The translations under genes were made by a program, and so were the position numbers. This document shows positions 29,541 through 38,182 of a stretch of 64,000 bases of DNA, in pieces (position 1 is the first letter of the stretch; each line of letters begins with the position of its first letter). The notes below the pieces were generated by a model. The model saw only the letters and a list, made by a program, of their open reading frames with translations, was not told the DNA's origin and searched no databases. Source of the DNA: an uncultured bacterium (GTDB lineage: Bacteria > Pseudomonadota > Alphaproteobacteria > CAJXXZ01 > 1604HC); assembly GCA_913063285.1 (NCBI GenBank), contig CAJXXZ010000001.1, positions 111,572 to 175,571 on the forward strand. The letters run 5' to 3'.

Positions 29541-29613
29541 CAGGGACGAAGGGGCTCGAACCCTTGGCCTTCGGTTTTGGAGACCGATGCTCTACCAACT
29601 GAGCTACATCCCT
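29541..29613 (-). tRNA. tRNA-Trp (anticodon CCA)
   Basis: 73 nt cloverleaf read on the minus strand: acceptor AGGGATG pairing with the 3' CGTCCCT, D arm GCTC/GAGC, anticodon loop CTCCAAA, T arm with GGTTCGAGCC, discriminator G. CCA is not encoded. It precedes secE. Confidence 0.97.
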
Positions 29614-29865
29614 ATTCAAATACTTTATATTTTTTTACTTAATATTGCAATCACCTATATTATAAATCTTAAAATACTTAAGTTGTATTTTTAGATTTAT
29701 ATATGACTAATTAAAGAACTTCAGATGAATAAACATTGTACTTAAATACAATATTTCATTAGAGTGAAATTTCTTTTATCAGTTAACCATAGCTAAGTTT
29801 TTCACTAATTATAAGTAGTAATTTATATTATTTTGCTTGGCATTATAATAATTAATTCACAAATA

Positions 29866-30225
29866 TTAAGATGCTGAAATTGCATTCTGAGCTTTATTCA
29901 CGATAGACTCAAATACTTTTGGTGAGTGAATAGCGCATTCAGATAAAGTTTTTCTATTCCATTCAAATCCTATTTTATTTAATCCATTCATTAGCCTACT
30001 ATAAGTTATACCTAACTCTCTCGCAGATGCATTTATTCTTTGAATCCACAACCTTCTCATTATACCAGGCTTTTTACGTCTATCTCTGTAGGCATATTGA
30101 AGACCTTTTTCAACTCTTTCTCTTGCAATTCTATAACAAGATTTAGAACGCCCCCAATAGCCTTTTGCCATTCGAAGAAATTTTTTATGTCTAGCGTGTT
30201 TTGTAACACCTCTTTTTACTCTCAT
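29866..30225 (-). CDS. rplT: Ribosomal protein L20
   Basis: 119 residues, 23S-binding assembly protein. [20 protein letters not shown] and GYWGRSK match the L20 start (-R-KRG--ARRRHKK-LK-AKG-RG-R). Also [20 protein letters not shown] and [19 protein letters not shown]. It follows rpmI by 9 bp, the normal rpmI-rplT pair, though infC is absent. Confidence 0.97.
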   Translation of the reverse strand: MRVKRGVTKHARHKKFLRMAKGYWGRSKSCYRIARERVEKGLQYAYRDRRKKPGIMRRLWIQRINASARELGITYSRLMNGLNKIGFEWNRKTLSECAIHSPKVFESIVNKAQNAISAS

Positions 30226-30234
30226 TGTCTCTCC

Positions 30235-30432
30235 TTAATTCATATAGGGCATCAATCGGCGTATAGCACGCAGATGACATCGATCTACTTCTCGTAGTTT
30301 TCTTGTTTCTCTTATCATATCTTTACTTCTACGCCTCATATTATGCCGCTTGTAAGCATTACCACTTAAAACTCTACTACCTCTTATTATTAGACGCTTT
30401 GCTAAAGAACTTTTTGTTTTTAATTTGCTCAT
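30235..30432 (-). CDS. rpmI: Ribosomal protein L35
   Basis: 65 residues. MSKLKTKSSLAKRLIIRGS (family MPKLKTKSA-KKRF--T--G) and the basic middle HNMRRRSKDMIRETRKLREV, with a closing RAIRRLMPYMN. First gene of the rpmI-rplT pair. Together with L20, probably autoregulated by L20 in many bacteria, but no pseudoknot was identified here. Confidence 0.95.
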   Translation of the reverse strand: MSKLKTKSSLAKRLIIRGSRVLSGNAYKRHNMRRRSKDMIRETRKLREVDRCHLRAIRRLMPYMN

Positions 30433-30510
30433 TTATCCCCGGACGAAATAATCTAACATGTTTATATAATGTATGCAAGTATAATATTATGAAATAAAGT
30501 AAAAATCTAA

Positions 30511-30870
30511 TTATGATACAAAATATGCAGTAATTGAAATTAGTATTAGAAATATAATAGCTCGAATTGCTGATTTAATAAGCATTGATCTCACAACAGC
30601 CTTTTTATTTTGACTTAATTGTAAAGGATTATATTCTTTAAGCAGATTCGTAAATGTTTTTTCTTCATAATCATTACTGTTAGTGTATGAGCTTCCATAA
30701 GATGATATGCTACTGCTTCTGCCATATGGTGATGAACTACTGCTTCCATAAGATGATGAACTACTACTTCCATAAGATGATGAGCTACTACTTCTGCCAT
30801 ATGGTGATGAACTACTGCTTCTTCCATATGATGAACTACTACTTGATCTGTTTTCATAATCATAATTCAT
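30511..30870 (-). CDS. Ser/Tyr/Gly repeat protein with C-terminal membrane anchor
   Basis: 119 residues, no family recognised. Residues about 8-60 are six or seven tandem units of 8-9 residues made of five or six Ser followed by Tyr-Gly or Pro-Tyr-Gly and often Arg. A short acidic stretch (NDYEEKTF) and an amphipathic part follow, then a hydrophobic segment (AIRAIIFLILISITAYFVS) at the very C-terminus. The layout is that of a tail-anchored membrane protein with a low-complexity cytoplasmic domain. The ATG follows a GAGGTG-like ribosome site (complement of cacctc). Other frames over the repeat are shadows. Confidence 0.6.
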   Translation of the reverse strand: MNYDYENRSSSSSSYGRSSSSSPYGRSSSSSSYGSSSSSSYGSSSSSPYGRSSSISSYGSSYTNSNDYEEKTFTNLLKEYNPLQLSQNKKAVVRSMLIKSAIRAIIFLILISITAYFVS

Positions 30871-30995
30871 TTTTCACCTCTGATCAGTCTATCAAATATT
30901 TGTTAATTATCTATAAATATGAAGATTGGAAATTATTAATACTGATTGATTATTTAAAAAATTCATTAGATTTTTAATTAAAATTTTCTCTTTTT

Positions 30996-31031
30996 TATAT
31001 TAATTATATTAATTATATTAATTATATTAAT
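30996..31031. repeat. Four tandem copies of a 9-bp A/T unit
   Basis: Four exact copies of TATATTAAT in the gap between the Ser/Tyr/Gly gene and rbfA. Likely a slippage-prone microsatellite in AT-rich spacer DNA. Confidence 0.9.
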
Positions 31032-31117
31032 TTCATTGATAAAAAAATTATATTTATAAATCTTAATAAATAGTAATTACTAAGCAATTATAACCTTCGC
31101 ATATAATTCTTCACATT

Positions 31118-31468
31118 TCACTTAAGAGTATTCTGAAATTCTTCACTATCCATAATATTTGAAACTTGATTTTGATACTTACGCAATTTATCCACTAAGA
31201 AATTTAATTTTGGAAAAAATCGTGCTGTCCAATTTTTCTGTATGTTAATAGATAGTAAGTGAGAATTTGCATTTAAATAATTACAAGCATTTTCACATTC
31301 AGCCTCATTTCGTGTTGAAATATACACACGTGCATGTTTAAAGTTACTATTTATTCTTACACGAGTTATTTCTATTTCATATTTACTTTGTAAATTCCAA
31401 ATTTCTTTTTGTAAATCTTGATGCAGCAGTATCGATAGTCGATCTGTACGTTTATAAGGCTTGACCAT
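31118..31468 (-). CDS. rbfA: Ribosome-binding factor A
   Basis: 116 residues. The fit to RbfA is by pattern: an N-terminal R--RLS--LHQDLQKEIW helix, a strand with TRVRINSNFKHARVYIS (family T-V-VS-DL--A-VYVS), and a C-terminal ARFFPKLNFLVDKLRKYQNQV (family ---PEL-F--D). RbfA is a KH-fold factor for 16S maturation. The gene stands alone rather than next to infB or truB. A moderately secure call; the sequence is diverged. Confidence 0.68.
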   Translation of the reverse strand: MVKPYKRTDRLSILLHQDLQKEIWNLQSKYEIEITRVRINSNFKHARVYISTRNEAECENACNYLNANSHLLSINIQKNWTARFFPKLNFLVDKLRKYQNQVSNIMDSEEFQNTLK

Positions 31469-31680
31469 ATTTAATTATAATTTATATAGTGTTTAAATTC
31501 AAATAAAAAACTATTTATAATTGATTAAAATTATAAATATATCAAACTTCAGATTTCGTTATTAAATGAATCATGTATGATTAAAGTTCATCTATATTAT
31601 TGAAACATTAAATTATAATCATATATTCATATTAATGTGAATTGAAGAAATTTAATCAAACAATACTTAGACGTTAAATC

Positions 31681-32715
31681 TTAAAATTTAAAATTAGTTA
31701 GACATAATGCTTGCCTTATTTCACTTAATGTATTTTTTGCAACTTTACGAGCAATTTCAGTGCCAGTTCTTAATATATCTAATAATTCATCATTTGAATA
31801 CTGATTATACTTATCTCGTACAGGAGCAATAAAATTTTCTAATGTATCAAACAATAATTTTTTCAAATATACATCTCCTAAACCACCTTTTTTATAATGT
31901 TGTTTTAATTCATTTAAATGTTCAATATTATTGTAAAATGCATCTAAATATGCAAATACTACATTACCTTCAACTTGACCAGGATCTGAAATTTTAATGT
32001 GATTACTATCTGTATACATTGAAAAAACTTTTTCTTTTAAGCTTTTTGAGCTTTCATTGAGAAAAATTGCATTATTAGTAGATTTTCCAGCCTTTTCAGC
32101 GCCATTAATACCCATTAATCTTGATACATCACTTAAATATGGCTTACACTCTTTTAAGCAATTTGTATAATATAAACGATTAAATTTTCTTACAATTTCG
32201 TTTGTCTGCTCTATCATAGGTACTTGATCTTGACCTACAGGTACCAAATTTGCTTTAAATGCTGTAATATCAGCAGCTTGACTAATTGGATAACATAAAA
32301 ATCCTATAGAAAGACTGTTTTCAAGAGATTTTTGCTCTATTTCATGCTTCACTGTTGGATTGCGCTGTAATCTGCCTAAGTGTACTAAATTCATATAATG
32401 TATAGTTAATTCAGCTAACTCAGGAATAGCTGATTGTAATACAAATATATTTTTATCAGGATTTAATTCGACTGACATATATGCAGCCATTAGCTGTAAA
32501 ATATTATTTTTTATAAACTTTGGTCTTTCAAAATTATCAGTTAAAGCTTGCATATCAGCAATCAAAATAAATTGCTTACAAGAGTGCTGAAGAGCAACTC
32601 TACTTTTTAAAGAACCTACATAATGTCCAAGGTGTAGTGAACCTGTCGGTCTATCTCCTGTTAGAATTATATTTTGATTAATCATACAGTTTGTTTTTAT
32701 CATATCATTATTCAT
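31681..32715 (-). CDS. trpS: Tryptophanyl-tRNA synthetase
   Basis: Class I synthetase. The HIGH-like motif is GDRPTGSLHLGHYVGSL, and the block YTDSNHIKISDPGQVEGNVV is typical of one bacterial TrpRS subgroup. At the KMSKS position the sequence reads EKAGKSTNNAIFL, so Met-Ser of the signature is replaced by Ala-Gly while the second Lys-Ser is kept. Starts at 32715 or, more like the family, at ATG 32685 (MINQNIILTGD). About 334-344 residues, normal length. Its tRNA (tRNA-Trp) is at 29541-29613. Confidence 0.93.
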   Translation of the reverse strand: MNNDMIKTNCMINQNIILTGDRPTGSLHLGHYVGSLKSRVALQHSCKQFILIADMQALTDNFERPKFIKNNILQLMAAYMSVELNPDKNIFVLQSAIPELAELTIHYMNLVHLGRLQRNPTVKHEIEQKSLENSLSIGFLCYPISQAADITAFKANLVPVGQDQVPMIEQTNEIVRKFNRLYYTNCLKECKPYLSDVSRLMGINGAEKAGKSTNNAIFLNESSKSLKEKVFSMYTDSNHIKISDPGQVEGNVVFAYLDAFYNNIEHLNELKQHYKKGGLGDVYLKKLLFDTLENFIAPVRDKYNQYSNDELLDILRTGTEIARKVAKNTLSEIRQALCLTNFKF

Positions 32716-32733
32716 AAAAAAATATAAAAGCTA

Positions 32734-32762
32734 TTGATTGTTCAAAATTAGTATGATATTAT
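32734..32762 (+). promoter_or_regulatory. Sigma70-type promoter for tRNA-fMet
   Basis: TTGATT at 32734-32739 and TATTAT at 32757-32762 are separated by 17 bases, and the tRNA begins 12 bases after the -10 element. It is placed between the divergent trpS and the tRNA. Pattern-based; A/T-rich DNA makes chance matches frequent. Confidence 0.5.
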
Positions 32763-32773
32763 CTAGATCTGAT

Positions 32774-32845
32774 CGCGGAGAAGAGCAGAGGCAGCTCGTC
32801 AGGCTCATAACCTGAAGGTCGTAGGTTCGATTCCTACCTCCGCAA
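32774..32845 (+). tRNA. Initiator tRNA-Met (anticodon CAT)
   Basis: 72 nt. Acceptor arm CGCGGAG opposite CTCCGCA leaves C1:A72 unpaired, the mark of bacterial initiator tRNA. Anticodon loop CTCATAA closed by AGG:CCT, as in other alphaproteobacterial initiators. T arm GTAGGTTCGATTCCTAC, discriminator A, CCA not encoded. The D loop is short. Confidence 0.95.
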
Positions 32846-32993
32846 TTCTGTCAAAATCAGTTAAATATCAAAATTACTTTTTTAAAAATCAATTTAATTT
32901 GAAACTTTATGCGAATTATTACTCTAAGAATTATTTTATGAATAGATACTTTTTATCTTACGCATTATATTATATAATATGAATTAAGGTAAA

Positions 32994-33701
32994 ATGAAAG
33001 TTATAGTTATCGGAAATGGAAAAGGAGGTACAGGAAAATCTACGATTTCTATGAACCTTTTAGTTGCATTACAAAGCATGAATAAAAAAGTTTATGCAAT
33101 AGATGCTGACGCTCCACAACATACACTAACACAATATATACAAAATCGAAACTTCAATAAAAATCTCTCAAAAATAGAATATAAATCAATGCAATATGAT
33201 GAAAATATTGATCAAATTTTACATATTTTTGATAAAGAATATGATTTTGTAATAATTGATCTATCTTGTCATTATGATAAAAAAACTCAACATATTCACA
33301 GTAAGGCTGATCTACTAATTACTCCAATTACAGATAGCTTAATAGATACTAATGTTTTACAAAGTACAAATTCTTTAGAACAATTTGTTCCAGGGGCATA
33401 TGCAGAATTAGTTTGGCAAGTCAAAAAAAATAAAATTAATGATAAAAGTGGCTCACTAAAATGGCTTTTACTACCCAATAGAATTAACATACGTGTTACC
33501 AATAATCAAAAAAAAGTAATACAAAAACTAAAAGAGTTATCAAAGTATATGGGATGCATAATTCTTCCTGGTATCAAAGATAGAGTTTTATTTAGAGAAT
33601 TATTTGAATCAGGAAAAACAATTTTTGACCTTAAAAATAACTCAATATCTACTCTTGCAGCAAAGCAAGAAATAAGAAATATAATTAGTTATTGCATATA
33701 A
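32994..33701 (+). CDS. mipZ: Division-plane positioning ATPase MipZ
   Basis: ParA/MinD-type ATPase of 235 residues with the deviant Walker A GNGKGGTGKSTISMNL at the N-terminus and Walker B-like YDFVIIDLSCH. The C-terminal half decides for MipZ: ITDSLIDTNVL (family MNDSFVDFD-L), PNRINIRVTNNQKKV, and PGIKDRVLFRELFESGKTIFDL plus LAAKQEIR, which parallel the Caulobacter protein closely. MipZ forms a gradient from the pole and blocks FtsZ rings away from midcell. It is about 35 residues shorter than the Caulobacter form. It lies just upstream of ctrA, so two cell-cycle regulators are adjacent. Confidence 0.88.
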   Translation: MKVIVIGNGKGGTGKSTISMNLLVALQSMNKKVYAIDADAPQHTLTQYIQNRNFNKNLSKIEYKSMQYDENIDQILHIFDKEYDFVIIDLSCHYDKKTQHIHSKADLLITPITDSLIDTNVLQSTNSLEQFVPGAYAELVWQVKKNKINDKSGSLKWLLLPNRINIRVTNNQKKVIQKLKELSKYMGCIILPGIKDRVLFRELFESGKTIFDLKNNSISTLAAKQEIRNIISYCI

Positions 33702-33711
33702 AAAAATATAC

Positions 33712-33726
33712 TTAATAATATGTTAA
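33712..33726 (+). promoter_or_regulatory. Candidate CtrA box (TTAA-N7-TTAA) upstream of ctrA
   Basis: A perfect TTAA-N7-TTAA full site lies 41-55 bases before the ctrA start, between mipZ and ctrA. This is the known CtrA recognition pattern, and CtrA autoregulates in Caulobacter. Because the genome is so AT-rich, this pattern is expected by chance some tens of times in 64 kb, so position is the main support. Confidence 0.4.
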
Positions 33727-33766
33727 CCTATATTGTATTAAAATCGAATATGGATAAGGAGATCTT

Positions 33767-34537
33767 ATGCGCCTGCTACTAGTGGAAGATGATTTAAATA
33801 TGGCTTATAGCATGTCTGGTAAACTTAGTAAATCAGGATGTTCTTGTGAAATAGTTCATAATGGAATGGAAGCTATACAGTCAGCAAAACTATTTAAGTA
33901 TGATGCTATAATTCTTGATATGGCCCTTCCTGATATTTCAGGAGCTGATATAATTCGTAAGTTGCGAAAAAACAAAATTGATACACCAATAATAGTGGTT
34001 TCTGCTTTAGGTGATATACAAACAAAGGTAAATGGACTTTCAACTGGTGCTGATGATTATATACTAAAACCTTTTAATGATGATGAATTAGTTGCAAGAA
34101 TTTATGCTGTTATACGTCGTATTGAAGGACATTCAGTTTCTGAAATAAGATGTGGAGAATTAATGCTAAATATAGAAAATAAATCAATAATCGTAGAAGG
34201 CTCTCCAGTAAAATTGACAAAAAAAGAATATGATATGCTGGAATTATTTATTCGTAGAAAAGGAGCAATTTTAAGTAAGGAAGTATTTTTAAGTCATATG
34301 TATAGTCACGAATCAGATGAACCAAGTGCAAAAATTGTTGATGTTTTCGTATGTAAGTTACGTCGTAAGTTAAATTCTTTATTTAAAAATAAAGATACTA
34401 TGCCACAAATAGAAACTGTATGGGGTCGTGGATATGTAATGAAGGATCCTAAGTCAAATGCACAAAATAATGATTTAAATAATACTATAAACTTTGATGA
34501 TCAATCTGTTCAACTTAATGCCAAAGAAAATCTTTAA
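33767..34537 (+). CDS. ctrA: Cell-cycle response regulator CtrA
   Basis: OmpR-type regulator of 256 residues. Receiver domain: acidic pair EDD at 7-9, phosphoacceptor Asp in AIILDMALPDISG near residue 51, Lys in DDYILKPFNDDELVARI. The DNA-binding winged helix has LTKKEYDMLELFIRRKGAILSK and KIVDVFVCKLRRKL with VWGRGYVM, closely matching CtrA of alphaproteobacteria. AAGGAG lies before the ATG. CtrA controls division and, in other members of the class, replication. The CckA/ChpT phosphorelay genes are not in this window. A short Asn-rich tail follows the DNA-binding domain. Confidence 0.95.
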   Translation: MRLLLVEDDLNMAYSMSGKLSKSGCSCEIVHNGMEAIQSAKLFKYDAIILDMALPDISGADIIRKLRKNKIDTPIIVVSALGDIQTKVNGLSTGADDYILKPFNDDELVARIYAVIRRIEGHSVSEIRCGELMLNIENKSIIVEGSPVKLTKKEYDMLELFIRRKGAILSKEVFLSHMYSHESDEPSAKIVDVFVCKLRRKLNSLFKNKDTMPQIETVWGRGYVMKDPKSNAQNNDLNNTINFDDQSVQLNAKENL

Positions 34538-34631
34538 AGAAATTAAATTTGATTTATATATAATTTTATAAGTAAACTTTATTTATATAATATATTCTTA
34601 ATTAATTTTTTAACGGTCAATAATATTTTAA

Positions 34632-34931
34632 TCAACTAGCTGCATCATCTAATTTTATATTACCTCTTCTAGTTATAATACCGATTATATTATCTCTTCC
34701 AGCAGAATTTTGTAAATCAGACAAGCTTAATCTAACCTGTACTTTATCTCCAAGCTCGATTCTGATACGATATCTACGAATTTTTCCAGAAATTTTTCCT
34801 CGTACTAATTTTTTAGAACCATCAAGTTCAATTTGAAACCAAGAAGCTGGTAGTACAGATTTTACTACTCCACTAATAATTGCATAGCGAACACCACCAA
34901 TTACTTTGATTATATAAGGTTCATTTTCCAC
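34632..34931 (-). CDS. infA: Translation initiation factor IF-1
   Basis: S1/OB-fold protein. SGVVKSVLPASWFQIELDG and RGKISGKIRRYRIRIELGDKV are the IF-1 core (G-V-E-LPN--F-V-L-NG, A-ISGK-R---IRI--GD-V). At 99 residues it is longer than the usual 72 because of about 15 extra residues at the N-terminus, a small insertion before the final strand (NSAGRDN) and a C-terminal extension. It blocks the ribosomal A site during initiation. Isolated, convergent with ctrA. Confidence 0.88.
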   Translation of the reverse strand: MENEPYIIKVIGGVRYAIISGVVKSVLPASWFQIELDGSKKLVRGKISGKIRRYRIRIELGDKVQVRLSLSDLQNSAGRDNIIGIITRRGNIKLDDAAS

Positions 34932-35032
34932 AATGTAATTATATACATATAACTATACAACTTTCAATAAATTTAAATATCTTCTTTTATATTTTTTAAA
35001 TTTATAATATATTGAATTGAAAATACTCATTA

Positions 35033-35051
35033 AAAATGATATCATCATTTT
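35033..35051. promoter_or_regulatory. Perfect inverted repeat immediately before the secA start
   Basis: AAAATGAT (35033-35040 after a leading A) and ATCATTTT (35044-35051) are perfect inverted arms with a three-base spacer, ending one base before the secA ATG. It could be an operator or a small hairpin masking the translation start, but A/T-rich palindromes are common here. Confidence 0.35.
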
Positions 35052-35052
35052 G

Positions 35053-38000
35053 ATGTCTGTTCTATCAAACACTCTTGGAGCTGTAAAAGCTACCGCTGGG
35101 TTTTTAGCAAAACCAGTATGGTGGACAGCAAACATGCTTTGGGGAGATAACTTAAAAGAATTATCTGAGATTGCAACAAAGGTAGATCTACTATCTACTG
35201 AATACGCAAATTTAACAAATGAGGAACTACAAAATAAAACTAAAGAATTTAAAGCTATGATTGAAAAAGGCTTTACTCTCGATGAAATCATGATTTCAGC
35301 ATTTGCAACAGCACGAGAAGCAGCAAAACGTGTTTTAAATGAATATCCTTATCTAGTACAAATAATGGGAGCTGCTGCACTACATAAAGGCATGATTGCA
35401 GAAATGAAAACAGGAGAAGGAAAAACTTTAGTAAGCTCAATTGCTGTATATTTAAATGCTTTAGATGGTAAGGGAATGCATGTTATAACAGTAAACGACT
35501 ACTTAGCTAAACGTGACTCAAAATGGATGGGACAAATTTTTGAATTTTTAGGATTATCAGTCGGCTGCATTGAACATGATATGAGTTCCACTCAACGTAA
35601 AATTGAATATGCAAAAGATATAACATATTGCACAAATAATGAATTAGGATTTGATTATCTACGAGATAATATGGCAATATCAGCAGATGATCAGTGTTTA
35701 AGAGGATTAAATACTTGTATAATAGATGAAGTTGACAGTATTTTGATTGATGAAGCACGTACTCCACTAATAATCTCCGGTCAAAGTCAAGATCCGTCAG
35801 CAATGTATACATGGGTAAATAATATTCTTCAGCGATTTTTAACAGAGGATGATTATGCCAAAGATGAGAAAGATAAAAATGTACACTTTACAGAAGCTGG
35901 TATTCAAAAAATAGAAAAAATATTAAGACAAGATGGAGTTTTAGAAAAGAATCAAAGTATGTATGATTCAAATAATGTTCTATTAATACATCATCTAAAT
36001 CAAGCACTAAAAGCACATACTCTTTTTAAATTAGATAAGGATTATATTCTTCGCAATACAATTGCAAAAGATGCTTTTGGAAATGATAGAAGTGATGATG
36101 AAGGTAATTTAATATATACAAAAGAGTTAATGATTGTTGATGAATTTACAGGTAGAGTGATGGAGGGTCGAAGATATTCAGATGGTCTACATCAAGCGTT
36201 AGAAGCAAAAGAAAATCTAGATATTCGTCCAGATAATCAAACTTTAGCTTCTATCACATTTCAAAAACTATTTAGAATGTATAATAAATTATCAGGTATG
36301 ACTGGAACAGCTGCAACTGAGAAACGAGAATTTGATGTAGTATATAATTTAAAAATAGCATCTATTCCAACACATCGTAAAGTGCAGCGAATTGACCATG
36401 ATGATGAAATTTATGTTACTTTTCAAGAAAAAGTTGATGCGATTATAAACCTAATATATAGTCGAAATATAAAATATATGGTTCGATTTTGTGATCAGCT
36501 AAATAAAAAATTGATAATAGTATCAAATTCAGAAGATGAAACACAAAAAGTATCCAATATTCTTTTAAATGAGAAATATACAGTTATGAAAGAAAATACG
36601 AATTTATCAAATCTATTTGAGAGTTATTCAATTATCGTAATGTCACAATCTCAACTTGATACATATAAGAATAAAATTGACTCAAATATTAAAATAATAT
36701 ATGCAAAACATCACGGACAACCAATGCTTATCGGAGTTAGCAGTGTTGAAAAATCAGAACAGTTTTCAGAGATATTAAAAAAAGCTGAAATAGATCATGA
36801 TGTACTTAATGCAAAAGCTCATGAAAGAGAAGCTAAAATCATAGCAAATGCAGGACGTATGGAAGCAATAAGCATAGTAACAAATATGGCTGGAAGAGGT
36901 ACTGACATAAAACTTGGAGGAAATATTGATGTACTAACAAAAGAGCGTATAAATAAAACAGGTGAAGAGTATGAAACAGCTAATGAATATATCAAAAATC
37001 AAGTTGAGACTGAAAAACAATTGGTACTTAATACAGGTGGTTTGTTTATAATTGGAACTGAAAGACATGAAAATCGCAGAATTGATGATCAGCTAAGAGG
37101 ACGTTCAGGTAGACAAGGAGATGTAGGTGAATCAAAATTCTTTTTATCATTAGATGATGATTTAATGAGAATTTTTGCTTCTACTAACCTTGCTAGTATG
37201 TTAAAAACCTTTGGTTTACAGTATGGAGAAGCTGTAACACATTCTATGGTTACCTCTGCAATTTCTGGAGCACAAGAAAGAGTTGAAGCTCATAATTTTG
37301 ACATTCGTCAGCAAATTAAAAAATATTCTGATGTCAAGGAAAAGCAAATGGAAACTTGTTATAAGTATCGAAATGAAATTTTACATTCAAATAATGTTTT
37401 ACCAAACTTTTATGATATATGTACAAACGTTATACATGATATGATAGAAAGATATGTACCCAATAATAATAAAAAATTTATACAATATTTACAGGATGAA
37501 TATGATATCTATATTGATGAAACGATATTAAATCAAGAGCATGATGATATTGCGGAGCATATTTATGCTATAATTCATACCAAATTAGATAAGTTTAAGG
37601 AAATATATAGTAGCATTACAAATCAAGCAATAATATCAATAATTATTCAAAAACTAGATAATAATTGGCAAGCTCATGTACAAAATCTAACATATCTTGA
37701 GCAAATCATAAGGTTAGCAGGTTATGGACAAAAAGATCCACTTGTAGAGTACAAAAAAGAAGCATTTGCGATTTTTGAGCAAATGTGGAATAGATTTCAA
37801 GAAGAATCATTACAGTCATTACTCATTAATATTAAAAGAATGGAAAATGAAAACTTAAGTGAAACAATCTCAAAGCAAGTAGAAGCAATTGAAGAAGAAA
37901 TGCAATCAAATTTGTCCTCTTTAAAATCAAATATTGAAAGTGAAAATCTTGATTTTGCTGAAGAATTTGAAGATGAATCCTTTGATGATGATGAAGAATA

Positions 38001-38055
38001 TGATGAGAATTTTGAGAAAAGTATAAAGCATGAATCAGCAGAAAATAATAAATAA
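35053..38055 (+). CDS. secA: Protein translocase motor ATPase SecA
   Basis: About 1000 residues from ATG 35053; an upstream TTG at 35017 is less likely. Helicase motifs are clear: MKTGEGKTLVSS (Walker A), IIDEVDSILIDEARTPLIISG (DEAD region), SGMTGTAATEKREFDVVYNL, ATNMAGRGTDIKLGG-type segment TNMAGRGTDIKLGGN, and ENRRIDDQLRGRSGRQGD. Two oddities: a block of roughly 80 residues is inserted in nucleotide-binding domain 2 (DNA about 36460-36710) between the EKVDAII helix and the HHGQPMLIGVSSVEKSE strand, and the C-terminus is a long acidic tail without the CxCxSGxxxxxCHG zinc motif used for SecB binding. The other Sec subunits are at 7722, 29220 and 38817. Confidence 0.97.
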   Translation: MSVLSNTLGAVKATAGFLAKPVWWTANMLWGDNLKELSEIATKVDLLSTEYANLTNEELQNKTKEFKAMIEKGFTLDEIMISAFATAREAAKRVLNEYPYLVQIMGAAALHKGMIAEMKTGEGKTLVSSIAVYLNALDGKGMHVITVNDYLAKRDSKWMGQIFEFLGLSVGCIEHDMSSTQRKIEYAKDITYCTNNELGFDYLRDNMAISADDQCLRGLNTCIIDEVDSILIDEARTPLIISGQSQDPSAMYTWVNNILQRFLTEDDYAKDEKDKNVHFTEAGIQKIEKILRQDGVLEKNQSMYDSNNVLLIHHLNQALKAHTLFKLDKDYILRNTIAKDAFGNDRSDDEGNLIYTKELMIVDEFTGRVMEGRRYSDGLHQALEAKENLDIRPDNQTLASITFQKLFRMYNKLSGMTGTAATEKREFDVVYNLKIASIPTHRKVQRIDHDDEIYVTFQEKVDAIINLIYSRNIKYMVRFCDQLNKKLIIVSNSEDETQKVSNILLNEKYTVMKENTNLSNLFESYSIIVMSQSQLDTYKNKIDSNIKIIYAKHHGQPMLIGVSSVEKSEQFSEILKKAEIDHDVLNAKAHEREAKIIANAGRMEAISIVTNMAGRGTDIKLGGNIDVLTKERINKTGEEYETANEYIKNQVETEKQLVLNTGGLFIIGTERHENRRIDDQLRGRSGRQGDVGESKFFLSLDDDLMRIFASTNLASMLKTFGLQYGEAVTHSMVTSAISGAQERVEAHNFDIRQQIKKYSDVKEKQMETCYKYRNEILHSNNVLPNFYDICTNVIHDMIERYVPNNNKKFIQYLQDEYDIYIDETILNQEHDDIAEHIYAIIHTKLDKFKEIYSSITNQAIISIIIQKLDNNWQAHVQNLTYLEQIIRLAGYGQKDPLVEYKKEAFAIFEQMWNRFQEESLQSLLINIKRMENENLSETISKQVEAIEEEMQSNLSSLKSNIESENLDFAEEFEDESFDDDEEYDENFEKSIKHESAENNK

Positions 38056-38182
38056 AATTTATATAAAAGATACGTAAGTTTCACAGTTGATTCACAAAAG
38101 ATTCATGAATGTTTCACAGTTAAAAAAATAATTTATATTTTTTAAATATTTACGAATATATTTTCACCTGATAAAATAAAAC

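Noticed and set aside
30615..30863. 82-codon His/Val/Glu-rich frame inside the Ser/Tyr/Gly gene
   Set aside because: Shadow of the repeat in another frame; the Ser frame has the better start, ends in a membrane anchor and spans the whole gene.
38078..38121. Two copies of GTTTCACAGTT before rnhA as an attachment or operator site
   Set aside because: Only two short direct copies 33 bp apart with no matching element or mobile gene nearby; too weak to call.
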